Notes: a model not told the origin generated them from the sequence alone. A DNA stretch of 64,000 nucleotides from Chloroflexota bacterium (GCA_020849725.1 JADLAZ010000276.1:1-64000), one strand, 5' to 3'. Shown: positions 8,110 through 16,796, counted from the stretch's first letter. Program-made: numbers and translations.

Positions 8110-9606
8110 ATGGCGCGTCTCCCGAACCTCCTGCTCATCATGACCGACCAGCAGCGGGCGAGTGCGATCCGCCTCTACGGGAACCCCGACGTGCCGACAC
8201 CGGCACTGGAGCGGCTGGCGGCACGTGGCATTCGCTACGATCAATGCTACACGCCGCACCCACTGTGCGTGCCGGCGCGCGTCTCATTCTGGACCGGTCG
8301 CTACCCCCACCGGCACGGCTCACGGACCAACGAGGTCCCCATGCCGGCGGATGAGCCGCATCTGGCACGCCAGCTCCACGCCGCCGGTTACCGGCTGGCG
8401 CTCATCGGCAAGGATCACTGCTTCACCGTCGCCGATCACGCGCTGTTCAGTCACCGCGACGTCATCGGCCACGGCGGGCCGGAGACGTGCGAGACGCCGG
8501 GCGAGGCCGCGGTCGTGCAGTGGATCCGTGGTGGTCGGCAGCCAGGACAGCGGCGGGCATCCGAGGCGCGCGTCAACCCCTTCCCGGCCGAGGACTGCCC
8601 GACTACCGCGCTGGCGCGGCGGGCGATCCGCTTCCTCCAGGCTCAGCGCGACGACCAGCCTTTCTGCCTGTGGCTGTCGATCCCCGATCCGCACGGTCCG
8701 CTCCAGTGCCCCGAGCCATACGCCTCGCTGCACCCGCCGGACAGCATCACGCTGCCACCCTGGCGTGACGGCGACCTGGCCGGCAAGATGGAGCGGATCC
8801 GCGTCTACGAACAACTCCTCGGCTACGCCGATATGAGCGTGGCCGACATCCGCCAGCGCGTCTCGATCTACTACGGCATGGTCCGCTTCCTCGACGATGC
8901 CATCGGCCAGGTGCTGGACGCGCTCGACCGGCTCGGCCTGACCGACGACACGATCGTCGCCTTCACATCCGACCATGGCGACTATGCCGGCGAGCACCGG
9001 CTGACCGACAAGTCGAGCACGCTGCTCGACTGCATGACACGTGTGCCGCTGCTGCTGTCCTGGCCCGGTCGGCTGCCCGCGGGCGCAGTCGACGCGCATC
9101 CGGTCAGCCTGCTCGACGTCGTGCCGACCTGCCTGGGGCTGGCCGGGCTGCCGCTTCCGGCCGGCATCGACGGCCGGGTGCTGCCCGGCGCCGGTGACGA
9201 CCCACCGCGCGTGGCCATCTTCAGTGAGTACGGCGCCGGTGGCCCGCGTCTGCGGCTGGCGGACCTGCCTCGGCTGGCGAATGTGTCCTGGGAGGATCAG
9301 ACGCCGCCGATCCCACTGCTGCGCTGGCGCGAGGCGGAAGGCCGGCCGAAGCTGGTTCGCTGGGACCAGTTCGCCTACATCTACGACCCTGACGACGAGG
9401 TCGACGAGCTGTACGACCTGCAGACCGACCCCTGGCAACTGACGAACCTGGCCACCGACCCGGCCCACGCCGCGGCCCGCGCCACCGGCCGCGACCACCT
9501 ACTCACCTGGAGCATCGCCACCGAGGGCGGCCGCCCCACGCCGATCTACTTCGATCCGGCTACTGGCCGCAACATGACGACACCATTCGTGCCAGCCGCG
9601 CGCTGA
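8110..9606 (+). CDS. Sulfatase, formylglycine (Cys) type
   Basis: 498 residues. NLLLIMTDQQR gives the first metal site, C53 in CVPARVSFWTGR is the residue to be converted to formylglycine, and SDHGDYAGEH supplies the second metal site. It is clearly a paralogue of the sulfatase at 3405 but diverged in the middle and C-terminus, so it probably has a different substrate. No signal peptide. ATG 8110 follows AGAGGAA; the upstream extension to 7945 crosses the palindromic repeat and is rejected. The C-terminus overlaps, on the other strand, a small open frame (9499-9744). Confidence 0.9.
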   Translation: MARLPNLLLIMTDQQRASAIRLYGNPDVPTPALERLAARGIRYDQCYTPHPLCVPARVSFWTGRYPHRHGSRTNEVPMPADEPHLARQLHAAGYRLALIGKDHCFTVADHALFSHRDVIGHGGPETCETPGEAAVVQWIRGGRQPGQRRASEARVNPFPAEDCPTTALARRAIRFLQAQRDDQPFCLWLSIPDPHGPLQCPEPYASLHPPDSITLPPWRDGDLAGKMERIRVYEQLLGYADMSVADIRQRVSIYYGMVRFLDDAIGQVLDALDRLGLTDDTIVAFTSDHGDYAGEHRLTDKSSTLLDCMTRVPLLLSWPGRLPAGAVDAHPVSLLDVVPTCLGLAGLPLPAGIDGRVLPGAGDDPPRVAIFSEYGAGGPRLRLADLPRLANVSWEDQTPPIPLLRWREAEGRPKLVRWDQFAYIYDPDDEVDELYDLQTDPWQLTNLATDPAHAAARATGRDHLLTWSIATEGGRPTPIYFDPATGRNMTTPFVPAAR

Positions 9607-9744
9607 ACCGAGAGCCAGCGGCATGAGAGACACAGATCTCGCACCGGCGCCGGCATTGTCCGCCATCGCTCCCGTCTCGCCCGTCAGCTCCTGGTCGAGC
9701 AGCGCCGCGAGGTCGTCAGGCAGAGTGATGGTCATGCGCTTCAT
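9499..9744 (-). pseudogene. Ribbon-helix-helix antitoxin-like N-terminal fragment
   Basis: The frame from ATG 9744 begins MKRMTITLPDDLAALLDQEL, a very typical ribbon-helix-helix (CopG/antitoxin) opening: a strand with TITLP followed by a helix. After about residue 27 the sequence loses antitoxin character and runs antisense into the end of the sulfatase gene. It is most likely a truncated antitoxin gene rather than a working one. No convincing ribosome binding site is seen and no toxin gene follows. Confidence 0.4.
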
Positions 9745-9833
9745 GGACAAAGGATAGCAGGCCCGGCCGGCTCGCCGCATACCCCTGACCAAGGATCACG
9801 CCGCGCCCAATCGCGGTTTCGATCCCGCGCAGC

Positions 9834-10841
9834 CTACCAGAGCGCCAGCGCGATCCCCAGAAACCCGACGATCACCGCCACGATCCAGAAGCGCACCGTC
9901 ACCTGCGTCTCGGCCCAGCCGCTCAGCTCGAAGTGGTGGTGCAGCGGCGCCATCTTGAACAGCCGCCGGCCGCGGGTTAGCTTGAAGTAGGCGACTTGCA
10001 GCATCACCGATAGCGTCACGGCAACGAATACGGCCCCGATCAGTGGCAGCAGCAGCCACTGGCCGGTTTGGAAGGCCGACACCGCCAGCACCGCCCCCAG
10101 CGCCAGCGCGCCGGTGTCGCCCATGAATACCTGCGCCGGATGAGCATTGAACCACAGGAAGCCCAGCAGCGCGCCGACGACGGTGAAGCAGAAGGTGACG
10201 ACGTGGTGCTGTCCCTGTAGGAAGGCGATGATGCCATAGGCCAGGAACGCCACCTGCAGCGTCGTGCCGGCCAGCGTGTCCAGGCCGTCGGTCAGGTTGA
10301 CGGCGTTGGCAAAGCCGACGATGAAGACGATCGCCAGCGGCACGTAGACCCAGCCGATCTCGTGCTTGCCCAGCCCCGGCAGGTAGACGCTCTGCAGGCC
10401 CAGCGGTCCATAGAGCGCCAGCGCCGCCACGGTCGCGATCGGCAGCAGCGCCAGCAGCTTGGACCGCATCGACAGCCCCTTGCGCCCACCGCCGACCAGG
10501 CTGGCGCGATCGTCGACGATGCCGATGGCGCCGCAGGCGAGCAGCACGCCCAGCGGCAGCAGCATCGACAGGTTGCCGGCCAGATTGAACAGCACCGTCA
10601 GGATGACGATGCTGGCCAGGATCATCAGCCCGCCCATCGTCGGCGTGCCGGTCTTGACCAGATGCGAGGCCGGGCCGTCGTCACGCACTTGCTTGCCGAT
10701 CTTGAACGCTCGCAGCGCTGAGATCAGCCGGCGGCCGAGCACGACCGTCAGCAGGAAGGCCAGCGCCGCCAGCGCCAGCGCCCGTGACATCTCGTGACCC
10801 TTGAAGTCGAGCCACGCCCATGGCTCAAGCGGCGGCGGCAT
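9834..10841 (-). CDS. mraY: Phospho-N-acetylmuramoyl-pentapeptide transferase MraY
   Basis: 335 residues with about ten membrane helices. MraY moves phospho-MurNAc-pentapeptide onto undecaprenyl phosphate to make lipid I at the inner membrane face. Hallmarks are DDGPASHLVKTGTPTMGG, NAVNLTDGLDTLA, FMGDTGALALG and PLHHHFE. It starts 3 bases after the murF stop, with GGGGAGGG inside the murF end as ribosome site; an internal ATG at 10790 (MSRALALAAL) is an alternative giving 318 residues. It is the last gene of the mraZ-rsmH-murF-mraY string; murD, ftsW and murG do not follow. Confidence 0.95.
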   Translation of the reverse strand: MPPPLEPWAWLDFKGHEMSRALALAALAFLLTVVLGRRLISALRAFKIGKQVRDDGPASHLVKTGTPTMGGLMILASIVILTVLFNLAGNLSMLLPLGVLLACGAIGIVDDRASLVGGGRKGLSMRSKLLALLPIATVAALALYGPLGLQSVYLPGLGKHEIGWVYVPLAIVFIVGFANAVNLTDGLDTLAGTTLQVAFLAYGIIAFLQGQHHVVTFCFTVVGALLGFLWFNAHPAQVFMGDTGALALGAVLAVSAFQTGQWLLLPLIGAVFVAVTLSVMLQVAYFKLTRGRRLFKMAPLHHHFELSGWAETQVTVRFWIVAVIVGFLGIALALW

Positions 10842-10844
10842 CGC

Positions 10845-12227
10845 CTAGCCCTCCCCGGCCAGCGCGGTGACGATCTCGTCCATCGCCAGCCCGCGCGAAC
10901 CTTTGAGCAGGACGACGTCACCAGCGCGCACCTCGCCTCGCAAGAACGCGACCATCTCGGCACAGGTCGCCATCTCGACGACGCGCCCGCCGGCCGCGCG
11001 CGCCGCTGGCGCCGTCAGCCGCGCCGCCAGCGAGCCGTAGGTGACGATCAGGTCAGCCACACCGGCCACCAGCGCGCCAATCTCGGCGTGACCGGCCGCC
11101 TCCTCGCTCCCTAGCTCGGCCATGCCACCCAGCACCGCCAGCCGCCGCCGCGCCGGCGCCTCAGCCAGCAGCTCCAACGCCGAGCGCGTCGAAGCCGGGC
11201 TGGCGTTGTAGGTGTCGTCGATCAGCAGCGCGCCGTTGGGACCGGCCACCCGCTGCAGCCGGTGCTTGACCGGCGTCGCCGCCGCCAGCCCGCGCTCGAT
11301 CTCCGGCCAGTCCAGCCCGACATGCCGACCGACGGCAGCGGCAGCCAGTGCGGTATAGACGCTGTGCCGGCCTGGCCAGGGTACGCGCAGCACCACCGGC
11401 GCGCCGTCGCGCTCGCGCACGGCGCAGGTGAGGCCGTCGAAGCCGAGGCTGCGCACGTCGCTGGCGACCAGGTCGTTGTCGGCCTGGTGACCAAAGGTCA
11501 GCACCAGGCAGGCGGCGCCGGCGGCCATCGCCCGCACCCGCGCGTCGTCGCCGTTGAGTACCGCCAGCCCGTCGGCCGGCAGCGCCCGCACCAGCTCCGC
11601 CTTCGTCTCAGCGATCGCCTCCAGCGTGCCCATCCGCGCCAGGTGGGTCGGGCCGACGTTGGTGACGATGCCGACGCGGGGCCGGGCGATGCCGGCCAGC
11701 AGCGCCACCTCGCCCATCGCGTAGGCGCCGCCGATCTCCAGCACCGCCGCCTGCTGCTCCGGCCGCAACTGGAGCAGCGTCAGCGGCAAGCCGATCTCGG
11801 TGTTGAGGTTGCCCTCGTTCTTCAGCACCGGCCAGCGCTGGTTCAGCACACCGGCCAGCGCCTCCTTGGTGCTGGTCTTGCCGACGCTGCCGGTAACGCC
11901 GACGACGAGCAGGTCTGGCCGCCGGTCGCGCCACCAGCGCGCCAGCCGCTGCAGCGCCGCGACCGTATCTGGCACGGCCACGATCGGCACGGGCTGGTCG
12001 GGGTGGGCCGCCGCCCAGTCATCGGCCACCAGCAGCGCCACCGCGCCGTTGGCCAGCGCCTGGGGGATGAAGGCGTGGCCGTCGTGGACCTCGCCGCGAA
12101 TGGCGACGAATATCTCACCCGGCTGGATCGTGCCCGAGTGCTGGGCGACGCCGGCGACGGCCAGGCCGATCGCCTCCCCGATCAGCCGCCCAGCCGTGCC
12201 AGCGACGATGTCGGCGAGCGCGATCAC
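10845..12227 (-). CDS. murF: UDP-N-acetylmuramoyl-tripeptide--D-alanyl-D-alanine ligase MurF
   Basis: 460 residues, the usual length. This cytoplasmic ATP-dependent ligase adds D-Ala-D-Ala to the UDP-MurNAc tripeptide. The P-loop is GVTGSVGKTSTKEAL (around residue 110), followed by the Mur-ligase central domain (TNVGPTHLARMGT) and the C-terminal domain with IDDTYNASPAST and LLKGSRGLAMDEIV. It lies between rsmH (145 bases upstream) and mraY (3 bases downstream). murE, which normally precedes murF, is absent here. Confidence 0.95.
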   Translation of the reverse strand: MIALADIVAGTAGRLIGEAIGLAVAGVAQHSGTIQPGEIFVAIRGEVHDGHAFIPQALANGAVALLVADDWAAAHPDQPVPIVAVPDTVAALQRLARWWRDRRPDLLVVGVTGSVGKTSTKEALAGVLNQRWPVLKNEGNLNTEIGLPLTLLQLRPEQQAAVLEIGGAYAMGEVALLAGIARPRVGIVTNVGPTHLARMGTLEAIAETKAELVRALPADGLAVLNGDDARVRAMAAGAACLVLTFGHQADNDLVASDVRSLGFDGLTCAVRERDGAPVVLRVPWPGRHSVYTALAAAAVGRHVGLDWPEIERGLAAATPVKHRLQRVAGPNGALLIDDTYNASPASTRSALELLAEAPARRRLAVLGGMAELGSEEAAGHAEIGALVAGVADLIVTYGSLAARLTAPAARAAGGRVVEMATCAEMVAFLRGEVRAGDVVLLKGSRGLAMDEIVTALAGEG

Positions 12228-12372
12228 ATGCGACCCGTACTCTCAAGGCCGGCCGGCCGCTCAACACGCAACCGCGTCAGGCTGCGGGCATCCCAGGCCA
12301 GCCGTCGCGTCATCGCCACCGTCGTCATCGGCCGCTCCCCTGCCTCGATCCCGACCGGCACGGCAAGGCGGC

Positions 12373-13305
12373 TCACACCGCCGGCAGCCGCTCGGCCACC
12401 CGCATCTTAGCACTCCGGCTGCGCGGGTTGGCGGCGGCCTCGGCCACGCCGGGCACGACCGGCCGCCTGGTGCTGAGGCGCACCTGCGCCCGGTGGCCGC
12501 ACTGGCAGACCGGCAACGCCGGCGGACAGAGGCAATCGGTCGCCTCGCGCCGGAAGTATTGCTTGACGATGCGGTCCTCCAGGGAGTGGAAGCTGATGAC
12601 GACCAGCCGGCCGCCCGGCGCCAGCACCGTCAGCGCGCCGGCCAGCGCCCCCTCTAGCGCGCCCAGCTCGTCGTTGACGGCGATGCGCAGCGCCTGAAAG
12701 GTGCGCGTCGCCGGGTGCAGCCCGCCGGGTGGCCGACCGACCGCGGCGGTGACGGCCCGCGTCAGATCGCCGGTCGTGCGCAGCGGCGCGCGGGCGCGCG
12801 CCTGGACGATGGCGCGGGCGATGCGGCGCGAGGCGCGCTCTTCGCCGTACTCGTAGATCAGATCCGCCAGCTCGCGCTCCGGCAGCTCGTTGACCAGCGC
12901 GCTGGCCGGCTGGCCGCTGGTCGGGTCCATCCGCATGTCGAGCGGCCCGTCGCTCTGAAAGGAGAAGCCGCGCGCGGCCTCGTCTAACTGGAAGGACGAC
13001 ATGCCGAGGTCGAGCAGGATGCCGTCGAGCGGCGCGAAGCCGGCCTCGATGGCGACGGCGGCCAGGTCGGCGAAGTTGGCCTGCTGCACCACCAGCCGCC
13101 CGCCGGCCATGGCGGCGGCCGTCACGCCACGCGCCACCGCCGCCGGGTCGCGGTCGAGCGCCAGCACCCGCCCATCCGGCGCGCAGGCCGCCAGCAGCGC
13201 CGCCGTGTGGCCGCCGCCGCCATAGGTGCCGTCGAGGTAGCGCCCGCCTGGCCGCGGCGCCAGCGCCGCCACCGACTCGCCTAGCAAGACTGGAACATGC
13301 CCCAT
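12373..13305 (-). CDS. rsmH: 16S rRNA (cytosine-1402-N4)-methyltransferase RsmH
   Basis: 310 residues. RsmH methylates N4 of C1402 of 16S rRNA in the ribosomal P site using S-adenosylmethionine. MGHVPVLLGESV is the classic N-terminus, GTYGGGGHTAALL the SAM site, and ILLDLGMSSFQLD followed by GFSFQSDGPLDMRMD the family signature. The C-terminal RNA-binding part shows FHSLEDRIVKQYF. ATG 13305 overlaps the mraZ stop (TAATG), so translation is coupled. It is immediately downstream of mraZ, the standard order. Confidence 0.95.
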   Translation of the reverse strand: MGHVPVLLGESVAALAPRPGGRYLDGTYGGGGHTAALLAACAPDGRVLALDRDPAAVARGVTAAAMAGGRLVVQQANFADLAAVAIEAGFAPLDGILLDLGMSSFQLDEAARGFSFQSDGPLDMRMDPTSGQPASALVNELPERELADLIYEYGEERASRRIARAIVQARARAPLRTTGDLTRAVTAAVGRPPGGLHPATRTFQALRIAVNDELGALEGALAGALTVLAPGGRLVVISFHSLEDRIVKQYFRREATDCLCPPALPVCQCGHRAQVRLSTRRPVVPGVAEAAANPRSRSAKMRVAERLPAV

Positions 13306-13733
13306 TAGATGAGGCCGGCGAGGCGCTCGGCGATGGTCGCGCCGTCGCCCTCCAGCAGCGCCGCCTGCTCGGCCCAGCGCGCCGGGCTCCAGACCTCGAT
13401 CGCCGTGTTCATGCCGACGACGATCGCCTGCTCGGCCAGATCGGCGTAGGCCCGCAGCCCGGCCGGCAGCACGACCCGACCCTGGCTGTCGAGCAGCGCG
13501 TCGGCGGCCTCGGCGAAGAAGAGCCGGCGCAGGGCGCGCGCGTTCGGGTCGGCCAGCGGCAGCGCGTTGACCTTCTCGGCCAGCGCCTCCCAGGCGGCGA
13601 GCGGGTAGATCGTCAGGCAGCGGTCGATGCCGCGCGTGACGACCAGGCCACGCTCCAGCGCCGCCCGGTAGCGGGCGGGGATCGCCAGCCGGCCCTTGGC
13701 ATCGATGGTGTGCTCGTACCGCCCCAGAAACAC
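13305..13733 (-). CDS. mraZ: Transcriptional regulator MraZ
   Basis: 142 residues, the usual length. MraZ is a DNA-binding ring-forming AbrB-like protein that represses its own cell-division/cell-wall operon. It has two SpoVT-AbrB halves: FLGRYEHTIDAKGRLAIPARYR and, in the second half, DSQGRVVLPAGLRAYADL. The start is GTG at 13733 (V-F-L-G-R-Y); no ATG fits the domain start, and the frame extending to 14135 is spurious. Binding sites lie just upstream at 13756-13807. Confidence 0.95.
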   Translation of the reverse strand: MFLGRYEHTIDAKGRLAIPARYRAALERGLVVTRGIDRCLTIYPLAAWEALAEKVNALPLADPNARALRRLFFAEAADALLDSQGRVVLPAGLRAYADLAEQAIVVGMNTAIEVWSPARWAEQAALLEGDGATIAERLAGLI

Positions 13734-13755
13734 CGTTGCGCCCCACCGTGGTCGG

Positions 13756-13807
13756 GGTTCTCCACAAAGCGGGCCACTTTTCCCCACTTCTCCCCACGGT
13801 TTTCCAC
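13756..13807 (-). promoter_or_regulatory. mraZ promoter region with MraZ boxes
   Basis: Read on the minus strand, GTGG-starting units follow each other at 10-base steps: GTGGAAAACC (13798-13807), GTGGGGAGAA (13788-13797), GTGGGGAAAA (13778-13787) and GTGGCCCG (from 13777), with GTGGAGAACC (13756-13765) a little further on. Tandem GTGGG/TGGGA repeats about 10 bases apart are the known MraZ operator. A TATACT -10 hexamer overlaps the first unit (13808-13813), so bound MraZ would block transcription. No good -35 was recognised. Confidence 0.8.
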
Positions 13808-13906
13808 AGTATAACGGCCGGTCCCCACCCCCGGTATCATCATGCTCTGCCCGGCGTGACGGCGGCGGCAATGCTGGTTGGGAACGGCGAGGAACCCTCA
13901 CCCCCA

Positions 13907-14023
13907 CCCTCTCCCGCTGCGGCGGGCGAGGGAGCCGGCGGCGCCGCCCCGGCCACACCGACGAAGGCAACACCCGCTGGGATGGCGTCGGCCGATCCCC
14001 TCTCCCACGGCGGTGGGAGAGGG
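13907..14023. repeat. Inverted pair of REP palindromes (BIME-like), copies 2 and 3
   Basis: Two imperfect palindromes face each other: 13907-13932 (CCCTCTCCCGCTG / CGGCGGGCGAGGG) and 13998-14023 (stem CCCTCTCCCAC / GTGGGAGAGGG). The first is preceded by CCCTCACCC and the second followed by AGGGTGAGGGTCTT, which are inverted versions of one another. The second copy and its tail match the repeat at 57370-57420. They occupy the gap between the divergent mraZ and HAD hydrolase genes. Confidence 0.75.
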
Positions 14024-14085
14024 TTAGGGTGAGGGTCTTGCTCTGACATTGCCCAGGCGACCTTGCCCAACAGGAGGTGCGAGCG

Positions 14086-14829
14086 ATGGCCCAACTGACG
14101 ATCTTCCTCGACGACGGCGGCGTGATGAACGACAACGCGCGCCGTGGCCCGGCCTGGCAGCGGCTGGTCAGCGCCTATCTCACACCGCGGCTTGGCGGTG
14201 ACCCGACCGCCTGGATGATCGCCAACCGCGTTGTCGCCGAGCGCCAATGGGCCGACTTGAGCCAGACGATGAGCGGGCGGACCGATATTGACGTGGCGGC
14301 GTGGCTGCGCGCCAATCAGATCGAGTGGCTGACCGAGATGTGCATCATCGTCGGCGTGCCGGCCCCGCCGGCGGAGGAGGCCCTGGCGCTGGCCGAGGCG
14401 GCGTCGGCCTACGTCACGCCGCGCGTCGACTCGGCCTTTCCCGGCGCGGTGGATGCTATCCGCCGGCTGCACGCCGCCGGGCATCCGTTGCACACCGCCT
14501 CCGGCGAGTGGCAGGCCGACCTGCACGGCTACTTGACCGGCATGGGCGTGCGCGAGCTTGTCGGCAACCTCTACGGCGTCGATCGCATCAACACATTCAA
14601 GCAGGGGCCGGCCTACTACGTCCGCGTCTTCGCCGATGCCGGCGTCGACCCGGCAGCGGCGCTCGTCGTCGACGATACGCCGGCCGCGATCGAGTGGGCG
14701 CGGGCGGCGGGAGCGCGGGCGGTGCTGGTCGGCGCGGCGGCCTCCGCTCCGGCAGGTGTGCCGGCCATCGGCAGCCTGGCCGAGTTGCCGGCGCTGCTCG
14801 CCACGCTGGCGCGTGACCGCGCCCATTGA
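14086..14829 (+). CDS. HAD-superfamily hydrolase
   Basis: 247 residues, cytoplasmic. The first motif is FLDDGGVMND (a variant of DxDGT/V, nucleophile Asp), the cap is helical, and the C-terminal motif is LVVDDTPAAIEWARAAGA, with FKQGPAYYVRVF supplying the motif III lysine region. HAD phosphatases of this group act on small phosphorylated molecules; the substrate is unknown. ATG 14086 is preceded by AGGAGG at 14072-14077; the GTG at 14077 overlaps that site and is rejected. It stands alone, divergent from mraZ. Confidence 0.75.
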   Translation: MAQLTIFLDDGGVMNDNARRGPAWQRLVSAYLTPRLGGDPTAWMIANRVVAERQWADLSQTMSGRTDIDVAAWLRANQIEWLTEMCIIVGVPAPPAEEALALAEAASAYVTPRVDSAFPGAVDAIRRLHAAGHPLHTASGEWQADLHGYLTGMGVRELVGNLYGVDRINTFKQGPAYYVRVFADAGVDPAAALVVDDTPAAIEWARAAGARAVLVGAAASAPAGVPAIGSLAELPALLATLARDRAH

Positions 14830-14894
14830 GCGACGCTGTTGAGGTCATGGCGTCGTGGCGTCATGGACGAGGCAACACCACCGGCGCGAGCCGC

Positions 14895-15899
14895 CTACAG
14901 CATGATGAGTGAGCGGTCGATCCGGCCCAGGCTGACCGGCAGCAGCGTCCAGTGCTCGCCGTGGTCGACGCTGTGCCATAGATCGCCATTGCTGAGGCCG
15001 GCGTAGATCTGCCCTGGCGCGCCGCAATCGGTGATCAACGCATACGGCATGTGCGCGAGCGGTTGCGGCAACCCGCCCGCCAGCCGTTGCCAGCTGTCGC
15101 CGTCGTTACGGAAGATGGCAGCCTGGGCAGCGTTCTCGCCGTGCGCTTGGAACGCGCCCGGCGCCGCCGAGAGGTACCAGACCTCGGGCCGCACGGGGTC
15201 GGCGGCCACCGCCCACCCGTAGGACCGATCGAGGCCACGCCTGGTACTCGACCAGGTCCGACCGGCATCCTGACTGACAGCGCTGGTGCCCCATCGGGCC
15301 ACACCACCGCCCCCGGCGTAGACCCAGTTGCCCTGGGTGGCGTGGAAGGTCAGCGAGTGACAATCACGCAGCGCGCCCCGCCGATGACGCGTCCAGGTCT
15401 GGCCGCCATCACTGCTCATGACGGTCGCGCCCGCCTCAATACCCACGACGATACGCTGCGGGTCGGTGGGTGAGAGGGCGATGCCCTGAACATAGCCAAT
15501 GAACGGTGACTCAGCCGGCGAGAGCCACAGCCAGCGCCAGGGGATGCGCCGGAATGCGGCCAGTTCAGCCCAGTGGTCGCCCCCGTCGTGCGAGACAAAC
15601 ATGGCGGCCGGCTTCGTGCCGGCGTACACGACTGCTGGACGAGTGGGACTTGCCGCGATCGCTTTGACCGTCTGCCCGGCCAGGCCCACCGGCTGCCAGG
15701 TCCGGCCGCGATCGTCGGATCGCAGGACGCCCTGCCCCTGGGTACCCGCGTAGACCCGCGCCGGGTTCAGCGGGTCCGCTGCCAGGCAACGCACGTCGCT
15801 CCCCGCTCGCACCCGTTCGACGTGCCATTGACCAGCGGCATCGCCCCGGGCCTGTGTCAGACCGCTGCCGGTCGCGGCGATGAAAACGCGGTCGGTCAT
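14895..15899 (-). CDS. BNR/sialidase-like beta-propeller protein
   Basis: 334 residues without signal peptide. It contains repeated BNR (Asp-box) motifs such as SDDRGRTWQP, SHDGGDHWAE, SSDGGQTWTR, SQDAGRTWSS and SVDHGEHWTL, spaced about 45-60 residues apart. These form a six- or seven-bladed propeller. True sialidase catalytic residues are not evident. It matches the WD40/YVTN/BNR-like ("exo-alpha-sialidase") proteins common in Chloroflexota and Actinobacteria, of unknown function. It is leftward and divergent from the SOS-regulated small gene. Confidence 0.75.
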   Translation of the reverse strand: MTDRVFIAATGSGLTQARGDAAGQWHVERVRAGSDVRCLAADPLNPARVYAGTQGQGVLRSDDRGRTWQPVGLAGQTVKAIAASPTRPAVVYAGTKPAAMFVSHDGGDHWAELAAFRRIPWRWLWLSPAESPFIGYVQGIALSPTDPQRIVVGIEAGATVMSSDGGQTWTRHRRGALRDCHSLTFHATQGNWVYAGGGGVARWGTSAVSQDAGRTWSSTRRGLDRSYGWAVAADPVRPEVWYLSAAPGAFQAHGENAAQAAIFRNDGDSWQRLAGGLPQPLAHMPYALITDCGAPGQIYAGLSNGDLWHSVDHGEHWTLLPVSLGRIDRSLIML

Positions 15900-16060
15900 C
15901 GGCGCGCTCCGCCCTCACTCGGGCGACTCCTGGCTGGTCGCGCGGAGGCAACGCCTCGGCGACCGGCATGGCGACCTGCTGGACGAGAGGCTAGCACTGG
16001 CCGGCGACCAGGTGAAGATCCCACGCGGCATCCGACCCATCGATCCGACGGTATGGCCAC

Positions 16061-16089
16061 TTGAAATAGAACTTTTGTTCTGGTAGAAT
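16061..16089 (+). promoter_or_regulatory. Promoter with LexA-type SOS box
   Basis: TTGAAA (16061-16066) and TAGAAT (16084-16089) are 17 bases apart, a near-consensus sigma-70 promoter. Exactly between them sits the dyad AGAACTTTTGTTCT (16068-16081). GAAC-N4-GTTC is the core of the LexA operator in Firmicutes, Actinobacteria and many Chloroflexota. A repressor bound there would cover both promoter elements. The controlled gene starts at 16144, 55 bases downstream of the -10. Confidence 0.8.
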
Positions 16090-16143
16090 GCGGCTGGACG
16101 CCACCCCACTGGACTGGTAGCGTCAACGAGGGAGGACCGCCGC

Positions 16144-16377
16144 ATGTACCTGATGTGGTACGACAACGATCGCAAGAAGCAGCCGGGCATCAAGATCGAG
16201 GAGGCGATCGAGCGCTTTGTCGAGAAGTACGGCCACCAGCCGACGGTCGTGCTGGTCAATCCCGGTGAACCGGTCGACGCCGCGCCACTGCCGGTCGTCA
16301 CCCGGCCGACGGTGGCGCGCCATTTCTTCTGGGTCGGTGACGAGGAGATCGCACCCGCCCCCGTCGCCGCCGATTGA
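16144..16377 (+). CDS. Small conserved protein under SOS-type control
   Basis: 77 residues, MYLMWYDNDRKKQPGIKIEE followed by AIERFVEKYGHQPTVVLVNP and ending AVAAD. I do not recognise a characterised domain. The protein is soluble, with one amphipathic helix (IEEAIERFVEKYG) and a short strand (PTVVLVN). GGGAGG lies a few bases upstream of the ATG. The promoter carries a LexA-like box, which implies DNA-damage induction. No polymerase or repair gene is adjacent, so it forms its own transcription unit. Similar small proteins occur near error-prone polymerase genes in this phylum as far as I recall, but that is not verified. Confidence 0.75.
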   Translation: MYLMWYDNDRKKQPGIKIEEAIERFVEKYGHQPTVVLVNPGEPVDAAPLPVVTRPTVARHFFWVGDEEIAPAPVAAD

Positions 16378-16505
16378 CACGCTGGACATGGTTGGCAGCC
16401 GAGCCTGTCGGCTGGAGGCGCAGTGATGCTGTGCCTCCCCGCGCATGGGGGCATCGGCGGCGGCGACAGTCGGTCCTCGCCGCACAAACCGTTAGCGTCG
16501 GCGCA

Positions 16506-16796
16506 TCAGGCAACCACCTGCACGATCTGGCCATCGTGCCACTCCGGCGCGCCGTCGAGCAGGTCAATCATCTTCAGGTAGCGCGCGTGCTGGCCGGGGC
16601 TATTGGCGTTGGCGATGTAGGCTTCCCGGCTCTCCCACACCGTCGCCATGTAGAACTCCAGTGGGTCAGCGTCCATCTGGTAGATGTAGGTCGCGATCGA
16701 CCCAGGGAGCGCGAGGCCCTCGTACTCCTTCATCAAGGTCTGTATCGCCGTCTCCGCGCTGGGCTTGACCCGCATCCGCGCCACGGTCCCGTACAT
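16506..16796 (-). CDS. Antibiotic biosynthesis monooxygenase (ABM) domain protein
   Basis: 96 residues, a single dimeric alpha+beta barrel. Visible features are YGTVARMRVKPSAETAIQTL at the start and the typical FYMATVWESREAYIANANSP segment. Such proteins include small oxygenases and heme-degrading enzymes, but many have no known activity. ATG 16796 follows GAGGGGG; the seven-residue longer start at 16817 lacks a site. Two shorter proteins with similar tails occur at the right end of the window. Confidence 0.75.
   Translation of the reverse strand: MYGTVARMRVKPSAETAIQTLMKEYEGLALPGSIATYIYQMDADPLEFYMATVWESREAYIANANSPGQHARYLKMIDLLDGAPEWHDGQIVQVVA

Noticed and set aside
13734..14135. N-terminal extension of MraZ
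   Set aside because: The extension crosses the MraZ boxes and REP repeats; the domain begins exactly at GTG 13733.
16378..16505. Possible tRNA or small RNA in the hairpin-rich gap between the SOS gene and the ABM gene
   Set aside because: Local stems exist but no cloverleaf, T-loop (GTTCRA) or CCA arrangement was found.
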